Notes: a model not told the origin generated them from the sequence alone. A stretch of 64,000 bases of DNA from Tupaia tana (GCA_026018925.1 JAKSZU010000031.1:12328648-12392647); one strand, 5' to 3'; numbered from the stretch's first letter, positions 34,475 through 45,465 are shown. Translations and numbers: made by a program.

Positions 34475-34700
34475 AACAGGCAGTTCTTTAAAAAGTTAAA
34501 CATAGAATGCCCACCCTTAGGTAAGTACCCGAAAGAATTGGTGTACGTGTGTGCAAAGAAAACCTGTGCAGTCATGTTCAGGGCAATGCGTGAGTCATGA
34601 CAGCCAAAGGTAAATCCCCTCAATTGTCTATGCAAGGATGAATGAATAGAAAAGACTGGTCTAGCCATAGACTGAAGTATTACTCAGCGTTACTACACGA
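34475..34700 (+). mobile_element. L1 3' fragment, duplicated unit
   Basis: CCCTTAGGTAAGTACCCGAAAG to GTATTACTCAGCGTTAC. Homologous to 16865. Confidence 0.8.
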
Positions 34701-35384
34701 TGGAATGCTGGGACCAGCCTTTGACGTTGTGGTTAAGGTGCTGTGCTGGACTCCCACCTGGCTCTCTATGGTTCGAGTCTCAGACCTGGCAGCTTGAAAA
34801 TAGTGCTGGATGCAGATGCTTGTCTGCCCAAGATCCCAAGAGGGGAGTGGAGGAGAAGGGATTGTGGCGTGGTCATCTCCCCTCACCTATGTAAAATACT
34901 TTAACAAAAGAAGAAAAAGAAAAAGAAAATACACATGCTGACACAGGTTACTAAATGAATATAGCAATAGCCTTGATCTGAATACCGCAAGACATGCATG
35001 CTTTGAAAAACCATATAGCACCCTGTGAAGATGTACAACAATTAACTGAGCCTAAAAAATTAGATTTTGATGAACAATAACCTCTAGGAACAAAAATGAG
35101 CCTGTTTACTTTTTTATTTAGAGATTTAATTTTTAGTTTTTGCTCTAGGGTGCATGTGCTCACCAGAGAAGCCAGAGAGATGGAAAGTAAGAACTCATCC
35201 GCTTCCCCGGCAGAGATGTCCACGCCACAATCCCTTCTCTATTCTCCTCTCACGTTTTGGGCACACACGTGTGCATGCACCTGCCATTGTTTTCAGCTGC
35301 CTGGTCCAGTGCTCCTGTTGCTGGGTGCTCTGAGGGAAGGGGATATTCCTCCTTTAACCGTGCAATGTGGTTGTTAATCCACAG

Positions 35385-35441
35385 AGACCAACCAGGACCG
35401 ACCGAGTCAACCCCAACCTCGACGTCCTGGCAACAGGGAAG
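35385..35441 (+). pseudogene. array exon relic with dead donor, 57 bp
   Basis: Acceptor TTAATCCACAG| is intact and the 57-bp frame is open, encoding TNQDRPSQPQPRRPGNRE. The donor reads G|ATAAAAG, so the invariant GT is AT. Read-through meets TAG at 35474-35476. It should be skipped or, if retained, truncate the protein before the membrane anchor. Confidence 0.65.
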
Positions 35442-35834
35442 ATAAAAGCTTTTCGTCTGCAGTTAGAATCCTCTAGTCTGATTCGGTGCAGTTCACCTTT
35501 TATTTCTGGGAGTTTAGCATGTTTGCCTTTTTTTAATTTTTGAGAGATTTTTGCTAAGGGCACATGAGCTTGCATAGAGACAGAGAGAGAGAAAGACAGA
35601 GAGAGGGCAAGTGAGACATCACCCCCCTGTGAGAGGGCCATGCCACAATCTCTTCTTCTCCATTCTCCTCTAAGGATTTCGGGTATGCGTGCAAGTGTGC
35701 CCAGTGAGTGTTTCAAGCTGCTGGTTTGGGACTTGAACTGCATTCAACCATGTGAGAACCCATAGCTGTAACCTTCGCACCACCCACTGTTCTCTAAGAG
35801 AGTTGATGTAAGTGTTCTCAGCACAAAGAAATAT

Positions 35835-36105
35835 CTGGGAGGAGTGACAGAAGGCATAATGGTTACATAGCTGGCCTCCCACATAGTCAACCATGGTTCA
35901 AGTCCCAGACCTGGCTGCTTAAAAATCAGGTCGTGCATGAATCCGTGCAAGCCCAAGATCCTGAGAGGAGAATGGAGGAGAAGGGATCAAGGTGTGATCA
36001 TCCCCCCTGGGGGGTGATTTCCCACTTTCTGTCTCTCTGTCTCTCTCTGTCTCTCCAGTGAGCACACATGCCCAATATCAAAAATCTCTCTAAACAGAAA
36101 AAGAA
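35835..36105 (+). mobile_element. SINE-A, plus orientation
   Basis: GGAGTGACAGAAGGCATAATGG head, GGTTCAAGTCCCAGACC B box, CCCCCCTGGGGGGTGATTTC and CAATATCAAAAATCTCTC. Confidence 0.8.
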
Positions 36106-36329
36106 AAGAAAATTACGCCAGGTGCATGTGCATGTGTGTCCAAATTTCCAGGAGGAGAATGGATAAGGACTGTGGTGTGATTATCCTCTCAGGAGGTGAT
36201 TTTTCACTTTGTGTTGGTCTGACTCTCTCCAATGAGTACATGTGCCCAGTGGGGGGGGAGAAATGAAACTCTCTCTCTCCACACACACGTGTGCGCGCAC
36301 ATCCACACACACACAGCCTAACTACTATT

Positions 36330-36690
36330 CACACAAAGTTGACCTTCTCTTGGGAAGTACTAGTAATATAGATGTGCTTTACAGTGTAGGGGAGAATGTG
36401 CATAGATTATAAGCTGTTTTGTGTAAGAGATTTGAAAATCTTTTGCTTTTGGTATCAAAAGTGGATGGGATTATCCTGGAACCATTCCCCTGCAGATACT
36501 GAGGGACGACGATGGTAGTTGGAATGTGATGGAAAAGACTTGGCAGGTGCCTATGTGTACTGCTATCCCCACCACGCCAGAGGATGACGTTCGATTTCCA
36601 GCTACTTAGCAATCCATCTCTACAAGCAATCAGGTTTGATTTGCTTCTCTGCAAAGCACTCATGCTGCCATTCTCATCTTTTGTAAACAA
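36330..36690. repeat. left arm of inverted duplication, block 1
   Basis: Reverse complement of about 37385-37745. It includes a Tigger-like end (TTTTGGTATCAAAAGTGG, CTGGAACCATTCCCCTGCAG) and non-transposon sequence such as GAGGATGACGTTCGATTTCC, so it is a segmental copy and not just two transposon insertions. Confidence 0.85.
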
Positions 36691-36705
36691 ATGACACCAT
36701 ACCAG

Positions 36706-36762
36706 AATCTGATTCACCCACACTGACACCAAACCCGAACCCTGACGAGCCTGAAGACTCTG
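36706..36762 (+). CDS. XG: XG ectodomain exon, 57 bp, acidic
   Basis: Acceptor ACACCATACCAG| (weak pyrimidine tract) and donor G|GTAAGAA, phase 1-1. Encodes ESDSPTLTPNPNPDEPEDSG with flanks. The PNPNP run resembles the PNPNPNHPSSSG part of CD99, and the serine/threonine/proline content suits O-glycosylation. More acidic than the upstream modules. Its 3' flank is duplicated in inverted orientation at 37983-38112 and directly at about 50625. Confidence 0.75.
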
Positions 36763-37384
36763 GTAAGAACATTGAGCCATTTGGGAATTGAGAGTACACT
36801 ATTCAGGATGGTATTCATGTCAGCTGATGGGATCATTTGTTTTCTGCTGATCTTCTGTAAAAGGAAATTCCAGTGGTCAAGGAGTGGAATACATAGTTTT
36901 CAGAGTGCTTCTTTCGGCTAGGTTTTGATTGTTAGTCTGTTTTAATTTCATTTATTTAGATTTCTTGCTAGACAGTGCGTTCGCTTGGTGGAGACATAGA
37001 GAGAAGGGGAAACTAAAAAATATCCCCTGAGGTTGTGACCATGCTGGAATCTCTTCTCTCTCCTTCTGCTGTTGGGATTTTGGAAAGGAAAACACATGCG
37101 CCTGGCATGTCTCTCAACCTTCCAAGTCTGGGACACATTAGTGCAGTTGGCCATATGGGATCTGCCCATGTTAAGCAACATTCCACCTGCTGTCCCAAAA
37201 ATGCATGTTTTATGTTACACGTTCAAGGATCATTGAAAGATTTAAAGGCAGATGTGAGTACCCTTGCGAGGGCTGACTTCATGGGCATGTGACCAGTGCA
37301 GAACCAGAGTGTCCCGGGCTCACAAGTGGGCCATATTGGGTTGGCAATCATTGGCCTCAATTTTGAATTTCCTCATGCAGCCCC

Positions 37385-37745
37385 ATTTGATGGCAGCATG
37401 AGTGCTTTCCAGTGAAACAAATCAAACCTCAGTTTGCCTACAGAGATGAATTGCTAAACAGCTGGAAATCGAACGTCATCCTCTGAAAGGTGGGGATAGC
37501 AGTACACACAGCCCCCTGCCAGGTTCTTCCCATCGTCTTCCAGCTACCATCGCTGTCCCTCAGTATCTGTAGGAGAATGGTTCCAGAATCATCCCACCCA
37601 CTTTGGATACCAAAATCGAGGGTGTTCAAGTCTCTTACACAAAACAAAATGCAATCTATGAAAACCCTCCTGCATACTATAAAGCATATCCGTATTACCA
37701 TAAATAATAATATCTGATGCAATGTAAATACTGTGTGAATAGTAA
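37385..37745. repeat. right arm of inverted duplication, block 1
   Basis: Reverse complement of 36330-36690. Shared strings include GGAAATCGAACGTCATCCTC and its complement. Confidence 0.85.
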
Positions 37746-37982
37746 TCAGGATGTATGCTTTATAAAAAAAAAAAGTATGGTTTTTGTCATAAGGAATGTG
37801 CACATGCCAGAGAGAGACAGTGACAGAGAAAGCGAGAACTCCGCCTCTAGTGGGGACGGCCCAGCCACAATCCCTTTTCCTCTATTCTCCTCATGGGATT
37901 TTGGGCATGCGTGCTCATACAGCCAGCATGATGTTCAAGCTGTTCGGTCTGGGACTTGAATCATGGTCAATGACAGAGTACC

Positions 37983-38112
37983 ACTGGAATTTCCTTGTTC
38001 AGAGGATCAGCACAAAACACAAGCTAATCTGAAATGATCCCATTAGCTGACATGAATACCACCCTGCACAGTGTACACTCAAGTCGCAAATGTCTTGACA
38101 TTCTTACCAGAG
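37983..38112. repeat. inverted copy of exon 36706 donor and intron, block 2
   Basis: Reverse complement of about 36757-36885, ending CTTACCAGAG, the complement of the CTCTG|GTAAG exon end. The exon body is missing. Block order relative to block 1 is not that of a simple palindrome, so parts of two neighbouring units were copied in inverted orientation. Confidence 0.8.
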
Positions 38113-38115
38113 TTT

Positions 38116-38475
38116 TTTTTAATTTTATTTTTATTATCATCATAATCGTCTTTATATTACATTGGATTACATATAATTTTACAGTGTATTATATTGCTTT
38201 TTCAAAAGGGAATGCCATGCATGTCAGTCAATACAGAGACATTAATCTCCCCACTTCATCATTCAATATCTTTTCTATGTTTTTCCCAATCATTATTATT
38301 ATTATTCTAATTTTTTAAAACAGTCAATCACTATTTCTCATTTTCCTTGTAAAAAGACTTTATCCATCATGAAATACTTCTCAGACCAATCCAGATGAGA
38401 ATACTATACATGTCATCACCAACAGGTAATAAGCCACATCTGTTTCTCACTAACGTCCTGCCTCTCTATTGTTCT
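38116..38475. repeat. AT-rich dispersed repeat
   Basis: Shares TCAATCACT and related AT-rich sequence with 18480, 40220 and 49130. Family not recognised; possibly an L1 3'UTR type. Confidence 0.5.
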
Positions 38476-38476
38476 C

Positions 38477-38744
38477 TTTTTTTTTTTTTTTTTTTGGAGA
38501 GGTTTTTGCTATAGGGCGCATGCGCTCGCCAGACAGACAGAGAGATACAGAGAGCTAGAAAGCGAGAAATCACCCCCCCAGGGTGGTGGCCATGCCGCAA
38601 TCCCTTCTCCTCCATTCTCCTCTCGGGATCTTGGGCACGCATGCACACACGCCCAGCGTGAGTTTAAGCCACCGGGTCCGGGACTTGAACCGCGGTCCAC
38701 TACGTGGGAATCCAGCGACATAGCCATTACACTAACTACTGGTC
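38477..38744 (-). mobile_element. SINE-A, minus orientation, young
   Basis: CTCTATTGTTCTCTT on both sides (about 38464 and 38746). Full body. Inserted into the AT-rich dispersed repeat. Confidence 0.9.
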
Positions 38745-38869
38745 ACCTCTATTGTTCTCTTACTATCTTTCTCTATCCTCTTCTCCTCACCCTTCCCCAT
38801 TCCACACTGTCCTATTCTTGTTAAGTACCTTCACTGCTTTTATGTTCTCCAATTTTTCGCTCTCTACTA

Positions 38870-39170
38870 TAGAGTGCGGATAGTCGGTATATTCTATTAT
38901 TGTCATGTTTTCCTTGATGCAAGGACTTTGCAGTCACTTCTGACTCAATTTATCCTGTTGGGTGGATAGACAAGCACTCCTTGATAGTAGTTGGGATTTG
39001 AAAAGCATTCTTAAAACTACTGGGTCATTGGGAAAGTCATGATGTATTTTTCTACGTTTTTCTTTTCCTTTCTTTTTTTATTTATTTTTTTAGGCAGATT
39101 TTTGCCATAGGTTGCTTGCAGTCCCTTGAGAGACAGAGAGATAGAGGAGACAGAGATGCAAAAAATCTTT
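38870..39170. repeat. tandem unit copy 1 with split miniature transposon
   Basis: TTGTCATGTTTTCCTTGATGC to CATTGGGAAAGTCATGATG is nearly identical to 42595-42760 and similar to 40085-40400. The left half of a miniature transposon is present at about 39019-39065, followed by a SINE fragment. No 45-bp exon follows in this copy. Confidence 0.8.
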
Positions 39171-39377
39171 TTTTCTTTTGACTCTTAGAATAAATAAACT
39201 TTTTCTTTTACGTTTCATTTTAAGCTTTTTTTTTTGTAAAGAGATTTATGCTACAGTGCATGTGCGTTCACTATACAGAGAGAGACAGAGAGACAAAAAG
39301 ACAGAAAATGAGAAATCACCTCCCATGAGGGATGACCACAGCAGAATCTCTTCTCTATTATTCCCTTGGGATTTCGT

Positions 39378-39380
<3 letters not shown>

Positions 39381-39417
<37 letters not shown>

Positions 39418-39418
39418 A
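39381..39418. repeat. (CA)n microsatellite in a SINE-A
   Basis: ACACACAC run inside a minus-strand SINE-A spanning about 39215-39520. Confidence 0.9.
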
Positions 39419-40360
39419 TGTGCCAGTGTAAGATTCAAGCCTCAGAGTCAAGGACTAGAAGTGCAGTCGGCCGTGAGGGAGTCCAGTGACATAACCATTA
39501 TGCCGTCTGCTGTCCTGATATTTACTTTTAGTACATAAACTTAAATTTTTATATAAAATTGCTTCTGAGTTAGTTGTTTTAGGTTTTGCCATGGGGTGTG
39601 TGCACTCACTGGAGAGACACAGAGAGAGGCAGTCAGAGGGGAATTGAGTGATCGTCCCCACCCCAGGGTGGATGGCCATGCCACTATCTCTTCTCCTCCA
39701 TTCTCTTTCTGAGATTTTGGATATACACGCACACATCTAGTGTGATTTTTAAGCCACTGGGTCTAGGATTTGAACTTCAGTCGGCCATGTGGGAGTTGAG
39801 TGTCTTCATCACCCCATCACCTGCTGCCCCATGTCTAATTATTTTAAATACCAATGAAGAGCTCGGTGTCATTATTGACCTTGTCTGTGTGAATCTCAGC
39901 TCGTGAGTGAAGGCTGGCATCTGTCTCTAATTCTTCCACCCTGAGTCTTGGCACTGGGCATTATGCCAACGATGCTCATTAAGCCTTGTATAGCATACGA
40001 ACTTCAATAGGGTCTTCGGAAAATTCAAGATGCATTTTTTTAGATATAAAAATATGCCATTACATTCTACACATCCTAACATTGTCATTTTTTTTTTGAG
40101 GCAAAGACTTTGCATTCACCTCTGACTCAGTTTATCCCCATGGCTAGATATACAAGCACTCTTTGACTGTAGTTGGGATTTTTTAAAAAGTTTTTAAATT
40201 TTATTTATATATTTTTTATTATTATTCATACATTAAATCACTAGCCATCATTTAGATTGTGAAGAGACTTTACCCTGATATACACCTCTGTTCAGCCCAG
40301 GTGAGACCACCATACACATCCTCATCAAGTTGGGATTTGAAAAGCATTCCTAGAACTATT

Positions 40361-40517
40361 AGGTCATCAAGAAAGTCAGGATGTCTTTTCTATGTTTTTA
40401 TCTTCCTTCCTTTCCTTCTTTTTCTTTAATTTTTAGGCAGATTTTTGGCATAGGTTGCCTGCGTTATCCGGAGAGACAGAGATGCAAAAATGTGTCATGA
40501 CTTCCCGATGACCCAAT
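40361..40517. mobile_element. mariner-like MITE interrupted by a SINE fragment
   Basis: Left terminal half TTAGGTCATCAAGAAAGTCAG at 40361 and right half complement GTCATGACTTCCCGATGACCC at about 40494-40515, separated by about 90 bases of SINE-derived sequence (CAGATTTTTGGCATAGG, GAGAGACAGAGATGC). Confidence 0.7.
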
Positions 40518-40970
40518 AGAAGGCAGTCTCTGAGACCGTCATGAACTGTCAGTTAGTTGAGCAGCTTTGTGTCAGAGAAAAACACTTTTTCGCTACCCTG
40601 AAACCCAACTCCAACCATGCTTTTCTGTCCCTCCCTCTGAGGGTCTGCCTAGCAGAACTCATGGGCGACTTGGAGGGTGCTGATAGGCTGAGAAATGGAC
40701 AGGAGAGGATCGTCTGCCCACACAACAGGAATTCCAACAAAGAACTGATGAACTCACTCATGTTGCTGTTTGTCTTTTGTTCTTGTCGTCTGAGAAGAGA
40801 GTGATGGAAAAATAGGAATTTTGTTTCTCTTAGGAGATCCTGGGTAGATTGATATCAGCAGAGCACTGAGGAACGTGGGGAAGAAGAGTGCTTCCAATGT
40901 GTGTGGGAAGCCCTCTCCTAACTCATTACATGGACCACCTTGGCATTAAATGCTCGTTTCTCTCCTGTAG

Positions 40971-41015
40971 GCTCTGACAGGGATGGACAATATGGCCCTG
41001 GTGGTGACAGCAATG
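40971..41015 (+). CDS. XG: XG 45-bp exon, first of three
   Basis: Acceptor TTTCTCTCCTGTAG| and donor G|GTGAGTA, phase 1-1. Encodes GSDRDGQYGPGGDSNG with flanks. The Gly/Asp/Ser-rich composition with tyrosine fits the juxtamembrane part of XG (YG and GGD repeats). Strong pyrimidine tract shared with the exons at 42348 and 43339. Confidence 0.8.
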
Positions 41016-42347
41016 GTGAGTAACTTGAGTCCCTTACTTAGTTTCACAAAATTCTGATTGTTTTCAAGAGGCATCGCTCCTGTTTTTTGTTGTTTCGTTT
41101 TCATTTTTGCAGTAGGGGACATCCATGACCCACATAAGGCATGATGGTTAGGTCGCTTGACTGCGACGTAGTAAACCACAGTTTTAGACCCAGATCCAGC
41201 TTAAAATCCGGCCAAGAGGAAGTGGACGGAAAGAGATCGCGGCGTGGCCATCCCTCGTTGGAGATGATTTCTCACTCTGTCTCTCCAATGGGACAGGTAT
41301 TTTATAGCAAAAACCTCTCTTAATAGAAATATGTGATAAAAAGAATACTGAAGACGGCATCACATGATGATAAAGCAATAAAACTCAGTGCTTTCTGAGT
41401 GAAGGTGACCCACATAAGAGGCTTATCCCTGGTGTACTCAGTGTGATCTCTGGTTGCAAATCCAAAAGCCTCTTATGTGGCTTACGCTTTTTCTTTTTCT
41501 TTCTTTCTTTCTTTTTTGTAAAGATATCTATGCTATAGGGGACATGTTCTCGCCAGAGAGAGAGACAGAGACTAGGAAAATGAGAAATAACCATCCAAAG
41601 GAATGACCATGCCGCAGTCCCTTCTCAATCCTCTTCTTGGGATTTTGGGCACGCACACACATGTGCCAGTGTGAAATTCAAGCCTCGGAGTCCAGGGCTA
41701 GAAGTGCAGTAGACCGTGTGAGAGTCCAACAACACAACCATTATGCTGTCCGCTGTCCTGATATCTACTTTTATTACATAAGCTTAAATTTTTGCATAAA
41801 AATGCTTCTGAGTTAGCAGTTTCTGTGCAAGTGTAAGCGTTGTAGTAGCTGTTGTTTTGCTTGTTTAAGTCTAGGGACACAACATGTAATTTCCCAGGGG
41901 TCAAGTCTATGAATGGTTGGGCAGTTGAAGTCAAATCAATGCCCAAATTTATCGCATCATGGTTTTATCTTATTGCTTTCTCGTTATTTTTTACTTATTT
42001 ATTTATTTTTTAAAAGTTTTTGCCATGGGAAGTGTGCACTCACTGAAGAGACACAGAAGGAGACAGTGAGAGGGGAAGTGAGAAATCCCCCCTTCTCCTC
42101 CATTCTCCTTCTGAAATTTTGGACACACATGCACACACACCTACTGTGATTTTCAAGCCTCCAGGACCGGGATTCGAACTGCAGTCGGCCATATGTTAGT
42201 CTAGTGCCTTAATCACCTGGCCACCTGCTGCCCTAGGTCTCATTATGTTTTTAAATGCAAATGAACAGGTCTGTGTCGTCACTGATCTTGTCTCCTTCCT
42301 GGTTACATGGAGAACCTTGGCGTTAAATGCTCGTTTCTCTCCTTTAG

Positions 42348-42392
42348 ACCCTTATGGGGATGGAGAACATGTCCACAGCAGTAAAGAAAATG
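42348..42392 (+). CDS. XG: XG 45-bp exon, second of three
   Basis: Acceptor TTTCTCTCCTTTAG| and donor G|GTGATTA, phase 1-1. Encodes PYGDGEHVHSSKENG after a split Asp. Tandem duplicate of the exon at 43339, which has the same EHVHSS core. The donor has T where the others have G at +5, predicting weaker or alternative use. Confidence 0.7.
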
Positions 42393-42718
42393 GTGATTAA
42401 CTATTAAATCTCAGCTCACGAGTGAAGATTGTGGTCTGTGTCTCTAATTATTCTACCACAAGCCTTTGCACTGGGTATTATGCCAACGATGGTCACTAAG
42501 TCTTCTAGGGCATCCAAACTTCTATAGGGTCTTCAGAAAAGTCATGACACGTTTTTTGCATAGAAAACATGTCATTACATTTCAGATATTCTATTATTGT
42601 CATGTTTTCCTTGACGCAAGGACTTTGCAGTCACTTCTGACTCAATTTATCCTGTTGGGTGGGTAGACAAGCACTCCTTGATGGTAGTTGGGATTTGAAA
42701 AGCATTCTTAAAACTACT

Positions 42719-42892
42719 GGGTCATTGGGAAAGTCATAATGCATTTTTCCACGTTTTTCTTTTCCTTTCTTTCTTTCTTTATTTTTTTAGGCAGATTTTT
42801 GCCATAGGTTGCTTGCAGTCTCTTGAGAGACAGAGAGATAGAGGAGACAGAGACGCAAAAAATGCATCATGACTTTCCTGATGACCCAATAG
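42719..42892. mobile_element. mariner-like MITE interrupted by a SINE fragment
   Basis: Left half CTGGGTCATTGGGAAAGTCA and right half complement TCATGACTTTCCTGATGACC, with the same interrupting SINE fragment as at 40361. The insertion therefore predates the tandem duplication. Confidence 0.75.
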
Positions 42893-43338
42893 AAGGCAGC
42901 CTCTGAAACCATCATGACTTATCAGGTTGAGCAGCTTTGTGTCAGAAGAACCACTTTTTAGCTATCCTGAAACCCAACCGTGACCACACTTTTCTGTCCC
43001 TACCCCTGAGGGTCTGCGTTGCAAAAGTCATCAGCCACTTAGAGGGCAATGGTAGGCTCACACGTGAACAGGAAAGGATCGTCTGCAGACAGAACTGGAA
43101 TTCCAGCACAGAATTTATTAATTCATTTTTGTTGCTGTTTGCTTTTTCCCTCATCATCTGAGAGGAGAGTGATGGAAAAATAGGAATTGTATTTCGCTAA
43201 GGAGGTCCCGGGCAGACTGACCATGAGCAGAGCACTGAGGAACGTGGGGAGGGGAGTATCCTCCATCTGTGCAGGAAGCCCTCTCCTTCCTTGTTTCATG
43301 GAGAACCTTGGCATTAAATGCTCGTTTCTCTCCTTTAG

Positions 43339-43383
43339 ACTCTAATGGGAATGGAGAACATGTCCACAGCAGTACAGAAAATG
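43339..43383 (+). CDS. XG: XG 45-bp exon, third of three
   Basis: Acceptor TTTCTCTCCTTTAG| and donor G|GTGAGTA, phase 1-1. Encodes SNGNGEHVHSSTENG after a split Asp. The donor is consensus, unlike its duplicate at 42348. About 400 bp of its upstream intron (42898-43310) matches 40520-40920. Confidence 0.8.
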
Positions 43384-43499
43384 GTGAGTAACTATTAAAT
43401 CTCTTGAATTCCTTACTTGCTTGCTTTCACAAAATTCTTATCATTTTCAAGAGGCATACTTCCTGGGTTTTTTTTTTGTTTGTTTGTTTGATATTCATT

Positions 43500-43755
43500 T
43501 TTCCAGTAGTGGATGGTGCAATGGTTGTGTTGCTGGACTCCCACAGAGTAGAACTCGGTTTGAGTCCCAGACCCAGCGACTTTAAACTCACACTGTGCAT
43601 TACTGTGTGCATTCCCAAAATCTCAAGAGGAGAATTGACAAGTAGGGATTGTGGTGTGGCCATTCCCCTGGGGAAGGATTTCTTGCTTTCTGTCTCTCTG
43701 ACTCCCTCTGTCTCTCCAGTGGGATACTCACCCTATAGGAAAAAACTCTCTTAAA
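43500..43755 (+). mobile_element. SINE-A, plus orientation, older
   Basis: CCAGTAGTGGATGGTGCAATGG head, GGTTTGAGTCCCAGACCC, GGATTGTGGTGTGGCCATTCC and CACCCTATAGGAAAAAAC. Confidence 0.8.
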
Positions 43756-44039
43756 AATAAATATAAAATTTAAAAAAGACTAAAGAGGGATTAGATGATG
43801 ATAAAACAGGAAAACTCAGTGCTGTGTGAATGAGGGTGAAACACATGAGAAGAGTCTGGGCATATACAGGGCATATACGAGCCTGTGGTCTGGGGCAGGC
43901 TGAGACTGAGAGAGCTTCGTGGCATCAAGACCCTGCTCGGGGTACAGTTTGACCTCTTTTTTTATTCACTCATGGAAGAAATAAACCTTTTCTTTTTTAA
44001 GTTTCATTTTAAGCTTTTTTTCTTTTCTTTTTCCTTTTT

Positions 44040-44295
44040 CTTGTAAAGAGATTTATGCTAAAGGGCACATGTGCTTGCCAGACTCACAGAGAGAGACAGA
44101 GAGACAGAAAGTGAGAAATCACCCCCCAGGGGGGATGGCCACACCGCAATCCCTTCTCCTCCATTCTCCTCTCGGGATCTTGAGCACACATGCACACGTG
44201 CCCGGTGTGAGTTTAAGCCACTGGTTCCGGGACGCGAAGTGCGGTCAACTACATGGGAGTCCAGCGACATAGCCATGACGCCAACTGCTGGTCCC
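44040..44295 (-). mobile_element. SINE-A, minus orientation
   Basis: GCCAGACTCACAGAGAGAGAC, ATCACCCCCCAGGGGGGATGG and GCGACATAGCCATGACGCCAAC. Confidence 0.9.
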
Positions 44296-44545
44296 AAATG
44301 TTTCCATTTTACCCATCTGTCTTTTTTAAAAATAATTACTTATTTAATTTAATTGATTATTATTTTTCTTCCATTTGACTAGAGAAAGAGAAAGCAAACT
44401 TCCAGGCCCAGGCTTTGAACCAACAAGAAAAAGAAAAGAAAAAAAGCTTAAAATGAAACTTAAAAAAGAAAAGGTTTATTTCTTCCATGAGAGAGATAAA
44501 GAGAAAGAAGAATGCCCACACGTAGAGAAATGGTGACAGAGAGAC

Positions 44546-44547
<2 letters not shown>

Positions 44548-44592
<45 letters not shown>
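44548..44592. repeat. (GA)n microsatellite
   Basis: Pure GA run in an intronic purine-rich stretch. Confidence 0.9.
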
Positions 44593-44595
<3 letters not shown>

Positions 44596-44682
44596 GGGAA
44601 TCCCTGTCTGATCACCCCAGCCTCGACCAGGCAGGATCGGAGCAGACACACCTGGCAGTGTAGAAAGACCTAGCAGTGGGAC

Positions 44683-45095
44683 TAGCAGGTGGCGTGGTGG
44701 TTAAGGTGCTGGACTCCCACGTGGCCCACTGCAGTTTGCGTCCTGGACCTGGTGGCTCGCTTTCTCACTTTCCTTCTCCATCTCTCTCTGGTCAAATGTT
44801 ATAAGAATAGGGAACCAGCAGTTAGCGTAATGGTTATGTCGCTGGACTCCCACGTAGTCGACCGTGGTTTGCGTCCCGGACCGGGAGGCTTAAAACTCAC
44901 GCCGGGCGCGTGTGCGTGTGTGCCCAAGATCCCGGGAGGAGAATGGAGGAGAAGGGATTGCAGCGTGGCCACCCCCCCGGGGGGTGATTTCTCGCTTTCT
45001 GTCTCTATGTCTCTCTCTGTCTGTCTGGCGAGCGCATGCACCCTATAGCAAAAACCTCTCCAAAAAAAAATGTAATAAGAATAATAAATAAATAA

Positions 45096-45137
<42 letters not shown>
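44683..45137 (+). mobile_element. SINE-B with young SINE-A nested in its tail, plus (GATA)n
   Basis: SINE-B from GACTAGCAGGTGGCGTGGTGG to GGTCAAATGTTATAAGAATA (44683-44809). SINE-A at 44810-45069 follows, flanked by ATGTTATAAGAATA and ATGTAATAAGAATA. The SINE-B tail then resumes as AATAAATA and (GATA)n at about 45098-45137. This shows SINE-A is younger than this SINE-B. Confidence 0.9.
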
Positions 45138-45138
<1 letters not shown>

Positions 45139-45465
45139 TGATAATTCTTGAATAAAAAAGAGAAAAAGAAAAGAATAAAAAAGACCTAGCAACGGCAGCC
45201 CTTCTCCTGGGCTTCGGCGTAGGGAGCTGTTCCCCCTGCAGGCCTGGGTGGCCCCGCCTGCCTTTCTTCATCTCTTCTCTCCCTCTCGCCCACGCCCCCG
45301 TCCACCCCATACCCTCCACCCAGTACGACCATGATGGGAAACGCCACGTTCGTTCCCCTGACGTGGTGCCGTTGGCATCACCCACCTGCGTCCTCCAGCC
45401 CTCGCCTGGTGTGGGCTTCTCCTCTGTGTAGACCTAATCCTGGTGTCTGGGGCTTCCTCCCACAG

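Noticed and set aside
40541..43161. Similar open frames of 87 and 74 codons in two places
   Set aside because: Similarity follows from duplication of the intron unit. Frames differ by substitutions without protein-like conservation, and antisense frames are equally open.
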